A DNA stretch of 64,000 nt from Parietaria judaica (lineage: Eukaryota > Streptophyta > Magnoliopsida > Rosales > Urticaceae), in the NCBI GenBank assembly GCA_954871525.1, contig OX940867.1, positions 16,469,343 to 16,533,342 on the forward strand, written 5' to 3'. The stretch's first letter is position 1, and the number at the start of each line of letters is the position of its first letter. Positions 45,490 to 57,107 of this stretch are shown piece after piece. The notes below the pieces were generated by a model. It made no database searches. It was not told the DNA's origin and saw only the letters and a list, made by a program, of their open reading frames with translations. The position numbers and the translations under genes are program-made.

Positions 45490-48005
45490 ACTGCCCGAAG
45501 CTCTTTCCCATTGCCGCATCTCTCCAATATGGTCGGTCTCGCCGAAATGTCAGACATTCTAGTGCACTCTCCCATCGATGCGCACACGAGCTCTCTCGAA
45601 AGCTCTCAATAAAATTTCCATGCACCATCGCTGTCTCCGGCTGCAAATATTCATTCAATGACGTCGAGATTCAAAAATAACATCCTCAAACCGAACCCCA
45701 AGTACGGTCTCTTTGTTACCGTTACGTCAAATATTGAACCGACCTAAGTGTCTGTTGCAATGGAACATCCCCATTGGCTTTGTGCCATGAACGCAGAGTA
45801 TGATGCTCTCGTCCGCAATAAAACGTGGTCTCTCGTCCCACCAGACCCTCGTCAGAATCTCGTTGGAAACAAATGGGTCTTTCGTGTGAAACGATACCCC
45901 GATGGATCTGTTGAACGCTACACGGCTCGTCTTGTTGCTAAAGGCTTTCACCAACGCCCTGGGATCGACTACCACGAGACATTTAGCCCAGTCGTCAATC
46001 ATGTCACGGTACGCAGAGTTCTTAGTATTGCACTACACCAAAACTGGGATATTCTTCAATTGGATGTAAATGATGCTTTTCTAAATGGTCGGCTTTCCGA
46101 AGAAGTTTATATCGCTCAACCACAAGGCATGCGCGATCCTCAGTTTCCACTGTTAGGTATATTTCTATAAAATAATGATAATGAAAAACAAAAATAAAGC
46201 AAGACAGTAGCGAGTAAGTTTGATGATATTGTTGTGTTCTTGAATTTGATGAGCATCGGCTTCTCGGTTTGATCCAAAAAGTGTTCTTTATATCCTGTAA
46301 AATAGAAAATGTTAGCGATTCCCGAGACGCGTTGGACACTCTCATTAACATTTGATTCGCCTCCTCTACGTGCTTGAGGTTCGTTAGGCGATAGCTTCCT
46401 AGGATTTAACGGGACGACCGAGAACTCCGTAGCACTTCGAAGTTCACCGGCGAATTGAAACTTCTTGAACTCCGTTACCGAAAGACTCACGACATGAAAA
46501 CATTGTGAAGCATATAAGATCGAATTTGTGGATTGAAAAATCGGGAAGCAGATTCTACGTATCTAGAGAGTTTTTTAAAGACGGTTTTGCAATCGGTGTG
46601 TCGAATAGGTCGAGGTCACCGCCAATTTATAGTAGCAGGATGGAAACATTGAATTGATTTCTAATCAATTCTATAACGGCTAAAAATAAATTGCAATTAA
46701 TCCGAAACATAATAAATTGAATTCAATATTCATAATGGTCATAATCAATACAACCGTTTTACGTAACGTTTTAACGTTGGAACAAATCCTGGTAATTGGA
46801 TAGAGCGTTCGTCTCGAGTGTTTGACATTTCGACCTGCTCAATGCTATCTAAATTTTAATTTAACTACAATATTTTTCAACAATATCCACATTATGTATG
46901 TCGTCTTCATAAAGCGTTGTACGGACTCAAACAAGCACCACGTGCTTGGTATGAAGCATTACGCCGCTTTCTTATCACCATTGGCTTTACGATATCTCGT
47001 GCCGACTCATCTTTATTCGTTCTTAGCTCCGGCAATACCATTATCTATTTTCTTGTATATGTGGATGATTTGATAGTCACTGACAACGACCGGCGCATCG
47101 TTACTTTGATCATTGCTCGGCTAAATGCGGAATTCTCCACCAAGGACTTAGGTATGCTTTCTTTCTTTTGTGGTGTTGAAGTAATCCCTACATTTGATGT
47201 TGTTTTTCTCTCTCAACATAAGTATATTATAGAGATGCTCCAAAAACACAACATGGCTGATGCTAAATCTGTGCATACGCCTCTTGCGGTCGGCACGCCG
47301 TTATCTCTCTGTGATGGTTAGGCCCCAGTAGATGCGACGATGTATCGACAAGTAGTTGGTGGTCTTCAGCACCTCCGCATGACGCGACCCAATATTTTGT
47401 TTGCCGTAAACAAGCTATCTCAATTTATGCATGCTCCATCTTAAGCTCATTGGGGGGCTGTCAAACGACTCTTACGGTATCTAAATGGTACTCGCTCCCT
47501 CGGTGTTCGCCTTAGTGCTCCTACTCTTTTGACTCTTCATTGCTACACTCACGCCGATTGGGGAGGTGATCTGGATGACCGCACGTCGACCGGAACTTAT
47601 ATCATGCTCTTGGGCGCCAACCCGATCTCTTGGAAATCTACCAGACAGCGTACTGTAGCTCGTTCCTCCACTGAAGCCGAGTATCGGGCTATTGCTTCGG
47701 CGGCTGCTGAATTGAAATGGATCAAGTCAATTCTTATTGAGCTTCATATTCCGGTTACCTCGACTCTAACGCTCTACTCGGATAACCTTGGTGCCACATA
47801 CTTATCTGTGAATCTCGTCTTTCACCCCCGCATGAAGCACTTGGCCATTGACTACCATTTTGTGAGCGAGCTTGTTCAAAGTGATGAACTTCTTCATGTT
47901 CCAACCACTCGTCAACTTGCGGATTCTTTGACGAAGTCGCTCCTTAGTCCTCGTCTTTTGGATATTTGTGACAAGATTGGTGTTACGTCTCGTACATCAT
48001 CTTAA
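45490..48005 (+). pseudogene. Ale-like copia Pol remnant (element G): RT and RNase H
   Basis: Begins in the linker between integrase and RT (HSMTSRFKNNILKPNPKYGL near 45650), then RT: MEHPHWLCAMNAEYDALVRN, LVGNKWVFRVKR, ARLVAKGFHQRPGIDY, LDVNDAFLNG. It is cut by an insertion (46151-46885) between PQFP and HYVCRLHKALYGLKQAPRAW. It continues with an intact YVDD (LVYVDDLIV), a stop at about 47320 ([16 protein letters not shown]), another at 47442, and RNase H (HADWGGDLDDRTSTG, SSTEAEYRAIASAAAELKW). It ends at TAA 48003-48005. Integrase, protease and gag are missing upstream, so the element is 5'-truncated. Confidence 0.88.
46151..46885 (-). mobile_element. LTR-like insertion in element G, 735 bp
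   Basis: Splits the RT of G. Removing it and one TCCAC copy (46146-46150 or 46886-46890) restores PQFPHYVC exactly. On the minus strand it reads TGTTGAAAAATATTG ... CCTAACA (TG...CA) with a CTATAAATTGG promoter box near 46627-46637, so it looks like a solo LTR on the minus strand. Three bases (ATA) lie between the LTR end at 46882 and the right TCCAC copy, which is irregular. Confidence 0.65.
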
Positions 48006-48013
48006 GGGGGGTA

Positions 48014-48143
48014 TATTAAGCTAGTATATGATTTATGATAATCATTTATGTATATTTACTATTATAACTCTGTAAGGTATTATAAATACCCAAATTATTT
48101 ATTATTATTATTATAATTAATCTTCTTCCCGTATTACTGTACA
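48014..48143 (+). repeat. short 3' LTR of element G (tentative)
   Basis: A polypurine tract AAGGGGGG follows the pol stop. Sequence from TATTAAGCTAGTATATGATT, with TATTATAAATACCC inside and ATTACTGTACA at the end, resembles the short LTRs of Ale-type copia elements, with the first TG mutated to TA. Confidence 0.4.
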
Positions 48144-49316
48144 ACTATTGGTGAAGTGACTATAAAGTTAATAATAAAGACCCTAATCTGTATTTCTCAA
48201 AAACTTTAGTTGTAAAATATTGTTTATTGCACAACCTAACCGGTTTTCATCATTACATAGCTCTAGCAACTACAACATAGCTTTTGCATGTTCATTTACT
48301 TTGATATTGCATTAACTATGGAATATTTTATGAACATGTGAGATTATCTATCAATGATGAATTCATTAATTCTGATGATTATAATCTTAATGATGAAGAG
48401 TCATCATTAAGACTCTGACTTGTATCTTACAATTAAATTGTTGATATATTATAAATGAACTATATATCAAATATCTTTCAAAAGTAAAAAATAAAATAAA
48501 ATAATAACTAACAAACAATGTTCTCATCAATTTAATTTTTTGTTTTTTTATAGATTATGAACTAAAGTAAAATGTTCTTTTATTCACTTAAATAGATTCT
48601 TTTGTTCAAATAGTAATTTGATCCCTCTAAAACAAATAATTAAGTATTATAAATGATAATTGATTGTAAAATTTTATTCTTTTCTTATCTCTCAATGTTA
48701 TTCCGTCAATGTTTTAATTTCTTTTTCTTGTTTAGTCTTTTTTATTGTTCTCGGTTTTTTTAGTTTCTTTTTTTCTTTTCTTTTTTAAGATATTTTTTTC
48801 TCTTGTAATTTTTTTCAATATTTTTAATTCGAACCCGGGCCAATGTGACTGAGTAAAAGTTTAAGTGTGGCCACAACAACCACTACGCCAAGGTGAGATT
48901 CTAAAGCTGTATGAAATTAGTGTGCGAGTTATCGTGATAATTGCTGGAAATGGCTTTCTTGGTAAAAATTCTTGGTAAAAATTCGATAATCGAGGGACTT
49001 TTCGTTCAATTATTATGGATAGATTCACATTAACATTATAATCAGGGTATAGATTTAATTCCATACATTACTCGCCTTGCCTGATACGTTCTGCTCGAGC
49101 CGAGAATAAAGAGGACACGTGTACGGAACATATAATCAGGGTATGGATTATTCAAAACTGATTCAATTTTAATGCAGCATCTCAGGGGTTATGTTTATAC
49201 TATGATTGGCATGGGCTATCAATGGACTCATTACTGTTTGGCCAGGATTATGAATTTATTGCAAAGGTGTTATGGATGAGTGAATTAGTTTGACTTATTT
49301 TTCTAAAATTAAAAAC
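48144..49316. other. AT-rich intergenic sequence, nothing recognised
   Basis: No ORF with a known domain and no element ends found up to the Helitron at 49318. Confidence 0.5.
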
Positions 49317-49317
49317 A

Positions 49318-50506
49318 CTAGTGAATTGCCCGCGCTTTGCGCGGTGGTAGAAGACATAGAAGTTAATTAACGTATTCATGGTTGTGAAAAATAGTACAAT
49401 AAATATTGTTTAATGGTGAATAGAAAAAGACAAACAAATAGAAAGTGTAACAATAGGCCATATACAATAGGAAACTAATTGTGAATTTATTTTCTATGGC
49501 CATTGCTAAAACAATAAAGTTAAAAGGTTTTCAATATTAGTAGTGCTTGATTTACACGTCTTTGAAAAGGCAACTTTATCTCCTCAAATCACATTTTAAA
49601 TGACAATCGTGTTCAATACAGTATTTTTTTTACTATACTACAAAGCTTTGATTATCTGAGTAAGTATAACACTACGGCCGTCTTAAGAATCTTAAGTGTC
49701 AATAATAAGCCCTATTACTTTTGTACATGAAATGGTTCATATCCATAATTAATTGAACAACCTTCAACCTTATATTTATAACCAATAAAGTGTATATTAA
49801 TATAAACAAACAACCTCACATTCTATAAAACTGATTATAATCGATAGTTAAGTTTTGATCCAACTCCTTGAAAAGCTCATTACATGCTGCAACAAAGAAT
49901 AACGATGAAGAAAATATTAAAATAATATTAACATTATTTTTAAAAGTAAATAAAATTGAAGAATAAGATTCTCAATATCAGTGAATACATTGAAATCAAT
50001 CGAAAAGAAAAGAAAATAGTTTAAGCGCATTATAAGTATTTATGGCTAACTCATATAAATCATATAATTATTCTTTAAAAAAGGGGATATCCTTAAAAAA
50101 CTTAAATCTATATTTGAAGCAATGGAAATGAAAGAAAGGGTATAAAAAAATGAACTTAATTGTTGTAGAACTATAACGTGTAATGTATAAAAAAGAGCCT
50201 TTTATTGTGCGTTACATATGATGGTCGCATTTTTTTTTTTTGTTAATCAATCACTCAATACATATTGTATTAATTGTAGAGCTTATTAACGATCTTGTGG
50301 TTTTATGATATAATGTTTATGCGTAAAACCTTTAAAAAAATAATTCAACTAAATGAGACATTAAATGATTAAATTGTTATACTTAGTTACAAACTCTCTA
50401 TAAAAAAAAATCATCGATTCTTCAGTACTACGTGCAATTTAAAAGTTAAAAAAAATCTTAATTTTTGTTATTGTATTTTGTCACACCATCTCCTGTTCTT
50501 TTATTC

Positions 50507-50571
<65 letters not shown>

Positions 50572-51531
50572 GCGTGTGAATTTTCTAGTGTACTAAACTA
50601 CTAATATATTCATCTTGAAAGTTTTTAGTTTTTACCATCCATTAAGCGTGGCAAATATGTTGAGGTAATATAAGTATCCAAACAAACGGATGTATGTTTA
50701 TATGTATGAGAAAGAGAAACTGTAAAGTAAAATCATATTAATGTAAGTATAACGACATACCATGTATATGTAGCCCCGATCATTTTGAGTTTTTGACCAT
50801 ACCAGAGCAATAGTTGCAAGAGTCCTGATTGCAACAAAATAGAAGGATTAAAAAATATGACTCAAAATTATGATAAGAATCTCCTATTTTTAGTAATCCA
50901 TAACATGTGGAACAAAATGACTCATTCTCTCGCTTCAAAAACAACATTGGAATTGCTTTTTAAGACAGAGAGCAACACGAAGATTCAATAGCAGAAGCTA
51001 ATTGCCAAGTAATACAAATTCCAAAAGGATAATAAAGAAAGCACATGTTACATGGGTTTTTATCCTCGCAAACCTCGCAGGCAAATTGCAGAAGTGATCC
51101 AAAACACCTTTTAAATTTGAAATGAAACCTAAACGTGTTATCACCAAAATATATATATTGTATTATGCTTTAAATGAGGGGGATATTGAAGGGTAAAGCA
51201 AGTTAAGAGACTCCAACGGAAAAGACACTAATTTACTTTTATTGTTTGCTTTAAATACCTTTTAACAGTTCTAATATTAGCTAGACTTAAAAATGTAACA
51301 TACAATTAATTAAACCTTGCAACTTTTACATCTATTAATTGATTCGTATTTGAACTACTGAGACAAATAAATGTTAATTAGAAAAATATAAATTCTAGAA
51401 AATAAAAAATCCCAATGCTTTCTTCACAATGTGCCACATCACTCATGGTGGTTTGAAAAAATTGGAAATCTCTATAGATGAATTCTATGGTGCCATGTCA
51501 CTTGTGAGTTCCTCCTTTTATAATATATAGA
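49318..51531 (-). mobile_element. Helitron, 2214 bp, non-autonomous, minus strand
   Basis: On the minus strand it starts TCTATATATTATAAAAGGAG after A and ends with hairpin CCGCGC-AAA-GCGCGG, then GCAATTCACTAG, followed by T. All four Helitron criteria are met (A|TC, hairpin about 10 bases before the end, CTAG|T, no target duplication). The interior is AT-rich with a (TTA)n microsatellite at 50508-50570 and no helicase. It is a relative of the element at 37884. Confidence 0.82.
50508..50570. repeat. (ATT)n microsatellite
   Basis: About 20 uninterrupted ATT units inside the Helitron. Confidence 0.95.
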
Positions 51532-51643
51532 TTGATTTTTCTATGGTCAGTGCGAAGATGTTGTAAGGTTCAAAGTTACGTGTTTAGGGTAAGAAATAAT
51601 CTTTTTTGAGTTTTGGGTTCGCAAGGTGAGTTTTGAGTTAAAT

Positions 51644-52578
51644 GGCCGTTTGGTTATGTTTTTTTTTTGTATTTTATTTTTGAATTCTAAAAATAAAATT
51701 AGAATTATGTTTTTAGAATATTTTAAATACTGTTTGGTTATGTTTTATGTTTAACTGTATTAAAATAAATAAAAACTATCATTTTAAAAAAATACGTCAA
51801 AACTACTGCTTCCCACCTATCATTGAATTCGTCTCGGCGTAAGCTTTCCAAAAGTATATATTATTAGTCCATCCGAGGTTCGTAGAAAAAGAAAAATAAT
51901 AATATATATATTAAAATAGTTGTACAGGAGAAAGAAAAAAATTAATCATGTGTAATAAAATAAAAAACACCTTTTATGTGTTTTCTATTTTCTTTGTAAA
52001 TTTCAAAGCCACAAAAAACATATTCTAAATTCTTTTTCTAAATACATAACCAAACATGTTTTCTAACATTGTTTTTTATAATTTAGATTTAAAAAATAGG
52101 GTTAATGATGGTAAAAATACCCAAAGTTTTGTCAAAGAACCCCTCATGTACCCAAAGTTTAAAAGTGATGGCAAAAGTATCCAAAGTCACATTTGAGGAG
52201 TTGACCAATCCATTCTCTTAACGCAGTTAACTTACTCGTTAACTCTGGTCATGTAAACAAGCGTGGGTTGCTGACATGACAATGTTTTGCCACGTGGACG
52301 AGCCCAATTAAGGGTTTAATTCGTTGTTTTGTCATAAACGAGGCTAATGTGGGCTCATCCACGTGACAAAAAAATTCTATGTCAGCAACCCTCGTTTGTC
52401 CATGTCGCCAGAGTTAACGGATAAGTTAACTGCGTTACGAGAATTGAGTGGTCAACTCCCTAAATGTGACTTTGGGTACTTTTGCCACCACTTTTAAACT
52501 TTGAGTACACAAGGGGTTCTTTGACCAAACTTTGGGTATTTTTACCGTTATTACCCTAAAAAATATAACCAAACGCCC
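51644..52578. mobile_element. CGTTTGGTTAT-ended inverted-repeat element with a nested MITE
   Basis: Left end GGCCGTTTGGTTATGTTTTT and right end ATATAACCAAACGCCC are inverted repeats of about 20 bp. Without the nested element it is about 470 bp. Candidate 8-bp flanks do not match well, so the superfamily (hAT-type suspected) and exact ends are unsure. Confidence 0.5.
52099..52556. mobile_element. Mutator-type MITE, 458 bp, nested
   Basis: Perfect 9-bp duplication TAAAAAATA at 52090-52098 and 52557-52565. Inverted repeats of about 95 bp start GGGTTAATGATGGTAAAAAT and contain TACCCAAAG words. No coding capacity. Its interior (52200-52470) continues the inverted arrangement, so the element is a foldback. 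The ends differ from the GGGTAAACTGCGG family at 35890 and 41482. Confidence 0.85.
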
Positions 52579-52637
52579 GTAAAAATATTTCAATGTGGAT
52601 ACCCATGAAGAGTTGAATTCTGATAAAAAAAAAAAAA

Positions 52638-53462
52638 GAGATATTGCATGGGATAGCCAAATTGAAATGTTTGATTAGCCAAATAGCCAACCTTTCCTTT
52701 TTCTTTGCAAAATAGCCAAATGGTTAATTAATAACATATTTTATACCTATAATACCCTTTTTAACATATTAACGTGTATTAACGTGGTTAATTTGTTTAA
52801 AAAAAAATTATTATTTTTTTGAAAAAAAAAATTAATTTTTTTGTTAAAATTTTAATCACGATTTTTTATTTTTAAACAAATTAACTCCGTTAATACGTTT
52901 ATTAACGTGTATTAACGGAGTTAATTTGTTTAAAAATAAAAAATCATGATTAAAATTTTAACAAAAAATTTAATTTAATTTTTTTCAAAAAAAATTAATT
53001 TATTTTTAAACAAATTAACTTCGTTAATACGTTTATTAACGTGTATTAACGGAGTTAATTTGTTTAAAAATAAAAAATCGTGATTAAAATTTTAACAAAA
53101 AATTTAATTTTTTTTTCAAAAAAAAATTAATTTATTTTTTTTTATAAAAAAATTAATTTATTTTTAAACAAATTAACTTCGTTAATACGTTTATTAACGT
53201 GTATTAACGGAGTTAATTTGTTTAAAAATAAAAAATTGTGATTAAAATTTTAACAAAAAATTAATTTTTTTTTAATAATAATTTTTAAAAAAAAATTAAT
53301 TTTTTTTAAACAAATTAACCACGTTAATACACATTAATACAAGGGTATTCCGGTCTTTCGTGATTTATTAACGTGGTTAATTGGCTATTTGGCAATATTA
53401 ATTAAAACATTGGCTATTTGGCTAATTAAAGTTTGAAGTTTGGCTATTTTGCTATTTGCCCC
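52638..53462. mobile_element. foldback element with repeated TTAACGTGTATTAACG cores
   Basis: Left part GGATAGCCAAATTGAAATGT..TAGCCAAATAGCC and right part GGCTATTTGGC..TTGGCTATTTTGC form inverted ends about 55 bp long. The flanks are A runs (about 52626-52637 and 53464-53470), so a 9-bp A duplication is possible but unprovable. The interior has four imperfect copies of a 110-120 bp unit with CGTTAATACGTTTATTAACG and AAAATTTTAACAAAAAATTT, each itself palindromic. Confidence 0.6.
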
Positions 53463-53802
53463 TAAAAAAAATTATCATAAAACTTCATGAGCGAATCAGA
53501 AATCATTTTTTAGCGAGTCCTCTCGGGTGTGCGCGAATCCTCACCCCGTGGGCTCCTCAAACTCTAGCGCGCAATCTATCGCTCATTTGAACCTCGGTAT
53601 TTTCATACTAAATAAGTAATTGAACCTAAGAATAAATTATAATAAGTAATTTACACATTAATTATTTAGCATTTCATTTAAAACTTTGCCAATCAATAAA
53701 TTGACCCCCTCGCATTCCAATTCACTCTTCTGCCAATTTCTTCCTCTGCTATGTCGATGAAGTTCATGGCCATCATGACAGCATATAGATACATCGATTA
53801 TA

Positions 53803-56800
53803 TCATAACTCCTTTTTATCTATCATCGACGGGCATGGCCCAGATTCCGTACAAGCCGGATCAACATCATCGACCGACTCTGAGTCCGAAAGAAAGTGTC
53901 CGCTCTCCGGAGGGCGATAGTCGTTACCTCTCCAAACCACAATCTGGTCCTTATCGAATGTTACCAGAACACAAGGCACCAAATCCTGTACCAAAATAAA
54001 AATACACAAAGTGATCAGAAATACACTTTTGGCGAATAGTATATAATCTACTGCAAATTTGGATATAATATCGGATGCTTTATTCCATGATAAAGTGAAG
54101 TATATATGCACATAGAATACCTAAATATCTAAATTTTCTGAGACAAACCAAAAGTAATCAATATAAATTAGGAATTATCAATATTGTGGCGAAATAATTG
54201 GTTCCTAAGCCCCGTTTCAGCCAGGTCCCGGTCTGATTTGGCCCAACAAACTAGGTTTTTTTTGTGTGAAAAAATTAGGAACTGGGACCGATCACAGCCC
54301 AGTTCCCGGTATTTCAATAAATTATTATTGTTAATTAATGTATCATGATTTTGGTCATGAGAATTTTACTTGACCTTATTTCATGTACTATATTAAGTTG
54401 GAGTATGTTTTTGTTTACCTTTTCTTTACCTTATTTTCCCGGTGTTTTTTTTTTTTCTTTACCTTTTTTTTTATAATTTTAGAAGTTAGAGTTTATATAC
54501 CATACATGAATTTTTTGTTTCTTATTTTTCAAAATATCATTTACATTATTAGCTATAAAAATGACCAAGTAACGAATTTCCATCTGAGCTCCAATAATTC
54601 TACACTAAAACTAGAAGAAAAAGAAACATATTACTCAGACATTGAAACTTACCCTTAATTTCACCCCGATTTTCTTGAAATCGCTCTTCTCAAGACCCTG
54701 GCAATCGATCCGAATCAAGTCACAGACAAGAAAAGCGTCTCTGACCATCGGTACCAAATTACCGTAATACCCATTTTTGGCTGCAGTTTCAACAAGTGCG
54801 TTAGATAATTAAACAAATGATGTTGTATTGAATACAAGCGACTGATAGAAAGCGACGTACCGAGTTTTGTTAAACCCGGGGCAGCGAGTCCTCTCTTTCT
54901 CATTTCCTTTGTTTCCTCTATGCTTAACCCATCAATTGTCGTTTTTATGAGCTTCGGATATATCGGCTCGTGGGGTTTCCACAACATTATCGGAATAACA
55001 GGCCTTTTCTTGTGATTATAGTTCCTGCCCCTGTACAATATAAGCAGACCACTATGCTTGTGAATAACTTTTCCAAATGTTTTTTCCTGCAACAAACACA
55101 TGAATTTCAAGTCTTAATCGCCTCGAAGAGACAACGAAGATTTCAAGGAACATCGATGCAAATGTATTTAATTCCGAGTATGTCGTTCGACTATTTTGGT
55201 TAGTGTGAGAATTTCTTAATTATTCATTGAGATATTGGCAGAAATGCCTCCCGATCTTTGACCATTGGTTCACTTTGCCCCAATAACTTTACTTTTAGAT
55301 ATCAATTCCCCTGAACTTCTAGTTGTTGGCAGAAATGCCCCCCTATTCTTTCAAAAAGTTGCACATTTCCCCTATCCTTTTAGTTTAGAGGGTGTTTTTC
55401 AGTAATTTTATTATTTATCTTAAGCTTTGTGGAACTTTCATCGAAATAATTCTTCGAGAATTTAACCTCTGATTACTTCGTAATAGTCATGTAATCTAGT
55501 ATATCAATCTTGTTCGATAATTTATCGAGAAAAATATCATTGAACAAGTCATTTTTCCGCCCAAAAATATCATTTTTCAACACGTAAGGGGGCAACACTA
55601 ATTTTAGAAGGAATAGGGGATATTGACTTAAAGCAACGTGATACCTCGAGGTGGGAGCAAACGTTTTCCATGTCAACGGTCGGAATACCGAGACATTTTA
55701 TCCGCACAGCTTCAGCGTGTTTCCAGTGATTCTGGATTTCATTCAACATATTGTGAGTCAACCCATCTCTCCCTACACCACAACAACCAAGAATATGAAA
55801 TAAAACCCGGGAATTTCGTAGAAAACATATTTTTTCGACTTAAACTCTCGTTTAAAACTTTTAGCATCATTATTTTAGATCAAAAGTGCCTTATCCTCCG
55901 AATTCTAATACAATGCCTGATTCAATCTCTGTTTCAACATCATTAAATCCAGAAACAATCTGATTTCTCAATTATTCTATTCGCCATTGCAATTAAACAT
56001 GTTCCGATCACCAATTTCATAAAAAAAAAAAAAAAATTAACCAAACAAAGAAGACAAAACCCTCAAAAAATACCGAGATTGATCTGACGTTTGGTCCTCC
56101 CCTTCCGGCAACTCTCCACCAAGCTCGTCCTCTCCGCAGCCGTCAGCGGCTCCCCCTGAACCCTCTCCCTCCTAATCCGCCTCTTCTCCGCCATCTCTGC
56201 CTCCGACACCTGTCCCGAAACATTCAATTGCAGATGTTATTCATTGAGCAATTCCGATGAGCTTCTGTGATTCAGATTATACGCGTCCCGGTTTGAAGGA
56301 ATCCCTAAGAACCGCTCGTGATTCGGGCGAGTTTTTCCTCTAAGAATCGGTATTCTAACCTAACTGTAAGCTTGTGATTTTGCATTCTGCTATATTTCAA
56401 TAGGCAGTAGCATACCTTTGCTGGAGCCTCCGATCCCTCCACAGACCTCACCGTGGGGTCCACCGCTGGAGCACAAACCCCGGTCCATTCCCGGTCCACC
56501 CTTCCCGGCCCGAACGGAGAGTACTTCGGCTCTCGCAGCCCGATCGGCCTCACCGCCGTGCTGCTCTCTGTGTAGCTGAACCGAAAATCGAACGGCAGAT
56601 CCGACGAAAGCGGTGGTTTCCTCGCCATTGCATCGAGAGACGAGGGAGGTCGGATGCGAGGCCGATCTCGCCTGCTCTTCTTCTTCTTTGGGTCTGAATT
56701 CGGGTTCGGAATTTGGGGGTTTTGGTCGGAGGAGGAGAGAGGAGGCGGGGGTTGGAAGGAGTACCGGTCGCGGAGGTCGGAGAGGAGGCGGCGCGTGGGG

Positions 56801-56850
56801 AAGAGGGCGCGTGAGAGCGTGGAGAGAGTTTTTTGGCGGGAGAGGAACAT
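53803..56850 (-). CDS. mitochondrial CRM-domain group II intron splicing factor (CAF-like, mCSF type)
   Basis: Six exons, all with GT..AG junctions in phase: 56850-56416, 56209-56074, 55772-55645, 55086-54861, 54780-54653, 53985-53803 (TGA at 53803-53805); 411 residues. The N-terminus MFLSRQKTLSTLSRALFPTR is a Ser/Arg-rich mitochondrial presequence. Residues 80-115 carry the conserved DLPFDFRFSYTES and PKYSPFGPGRVDREW stretches. Two CRM RNA-binding domains follow, about 165-256 (ending LLILYRGRNY) and about 285-374 (ending IVVWRGNDY), linked by RPVIPIMLWKPHEPIYP. CAF-type proteins help splice group II introns; this subgroup acts in mitochondria (Arabidopsis mCSF1/mCSF2 are the closest I recall). 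The first ATG is chosen because the presequence follows. Coding exons look intact. Confidence 0.92.
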
Positions 56851-57102
56851 TTGAAGAGTCGTTAGGGTTTAAGGCTTCGAATTCGGACTGTCATTGGTTT
56901 CAGGGTTTAAGAATTAAGAGAAGTGTCGAACTCGATTGCTCTTGTACGAGGAAAAAGGTTGGTGCATTTTGGGGATTTTCTTTGAAAAAATGTAGGGTTT
57001 GAATTCACGGCAAAATATGTGTCGTATCAATTTTGTCCAACACCCGCGATACGCCGATGGCGTAGTTAGGATTTTGATTCAGCCGGAGCACAAAACTGTT
57101 AA
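56851..57102. other. 5' region of the CRM gene
   Basis: Upstream of the start codon on the minus strand; contains the likely 5' UTR and proximal promoter. No clear TATA box seen. It ends at the solo LTR's target duplication, so the LTR lies about 250 bp upstream of the ATG. Confidence 0.5.
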
Positions 57103-57107
57103 CTAAT

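Noticed and set aside
45408..45680. ORF of 90 codons before the RT of element G
   Set aside because: It overlaps the copia linker in another frame; the frame continuing into RT (MTSRFKNNILKPNPKYGL) is the meaningful one.
53751..54111. Plus-strand ORF 53751-53999
   Set aside because: It is antisense to the last CRM exon, whose reading frame matches the CRM domain; the plus frame has no domain.
55232..55625. Possible MITE in intron 3 of the CRM gene (TTGGCAGAAATGCC at 55234 and 55327)
   Set aside because: A direct repeat of 14 bp is visible, and a weak inverted match near 55590, but no clear ends or duplication could be defined.
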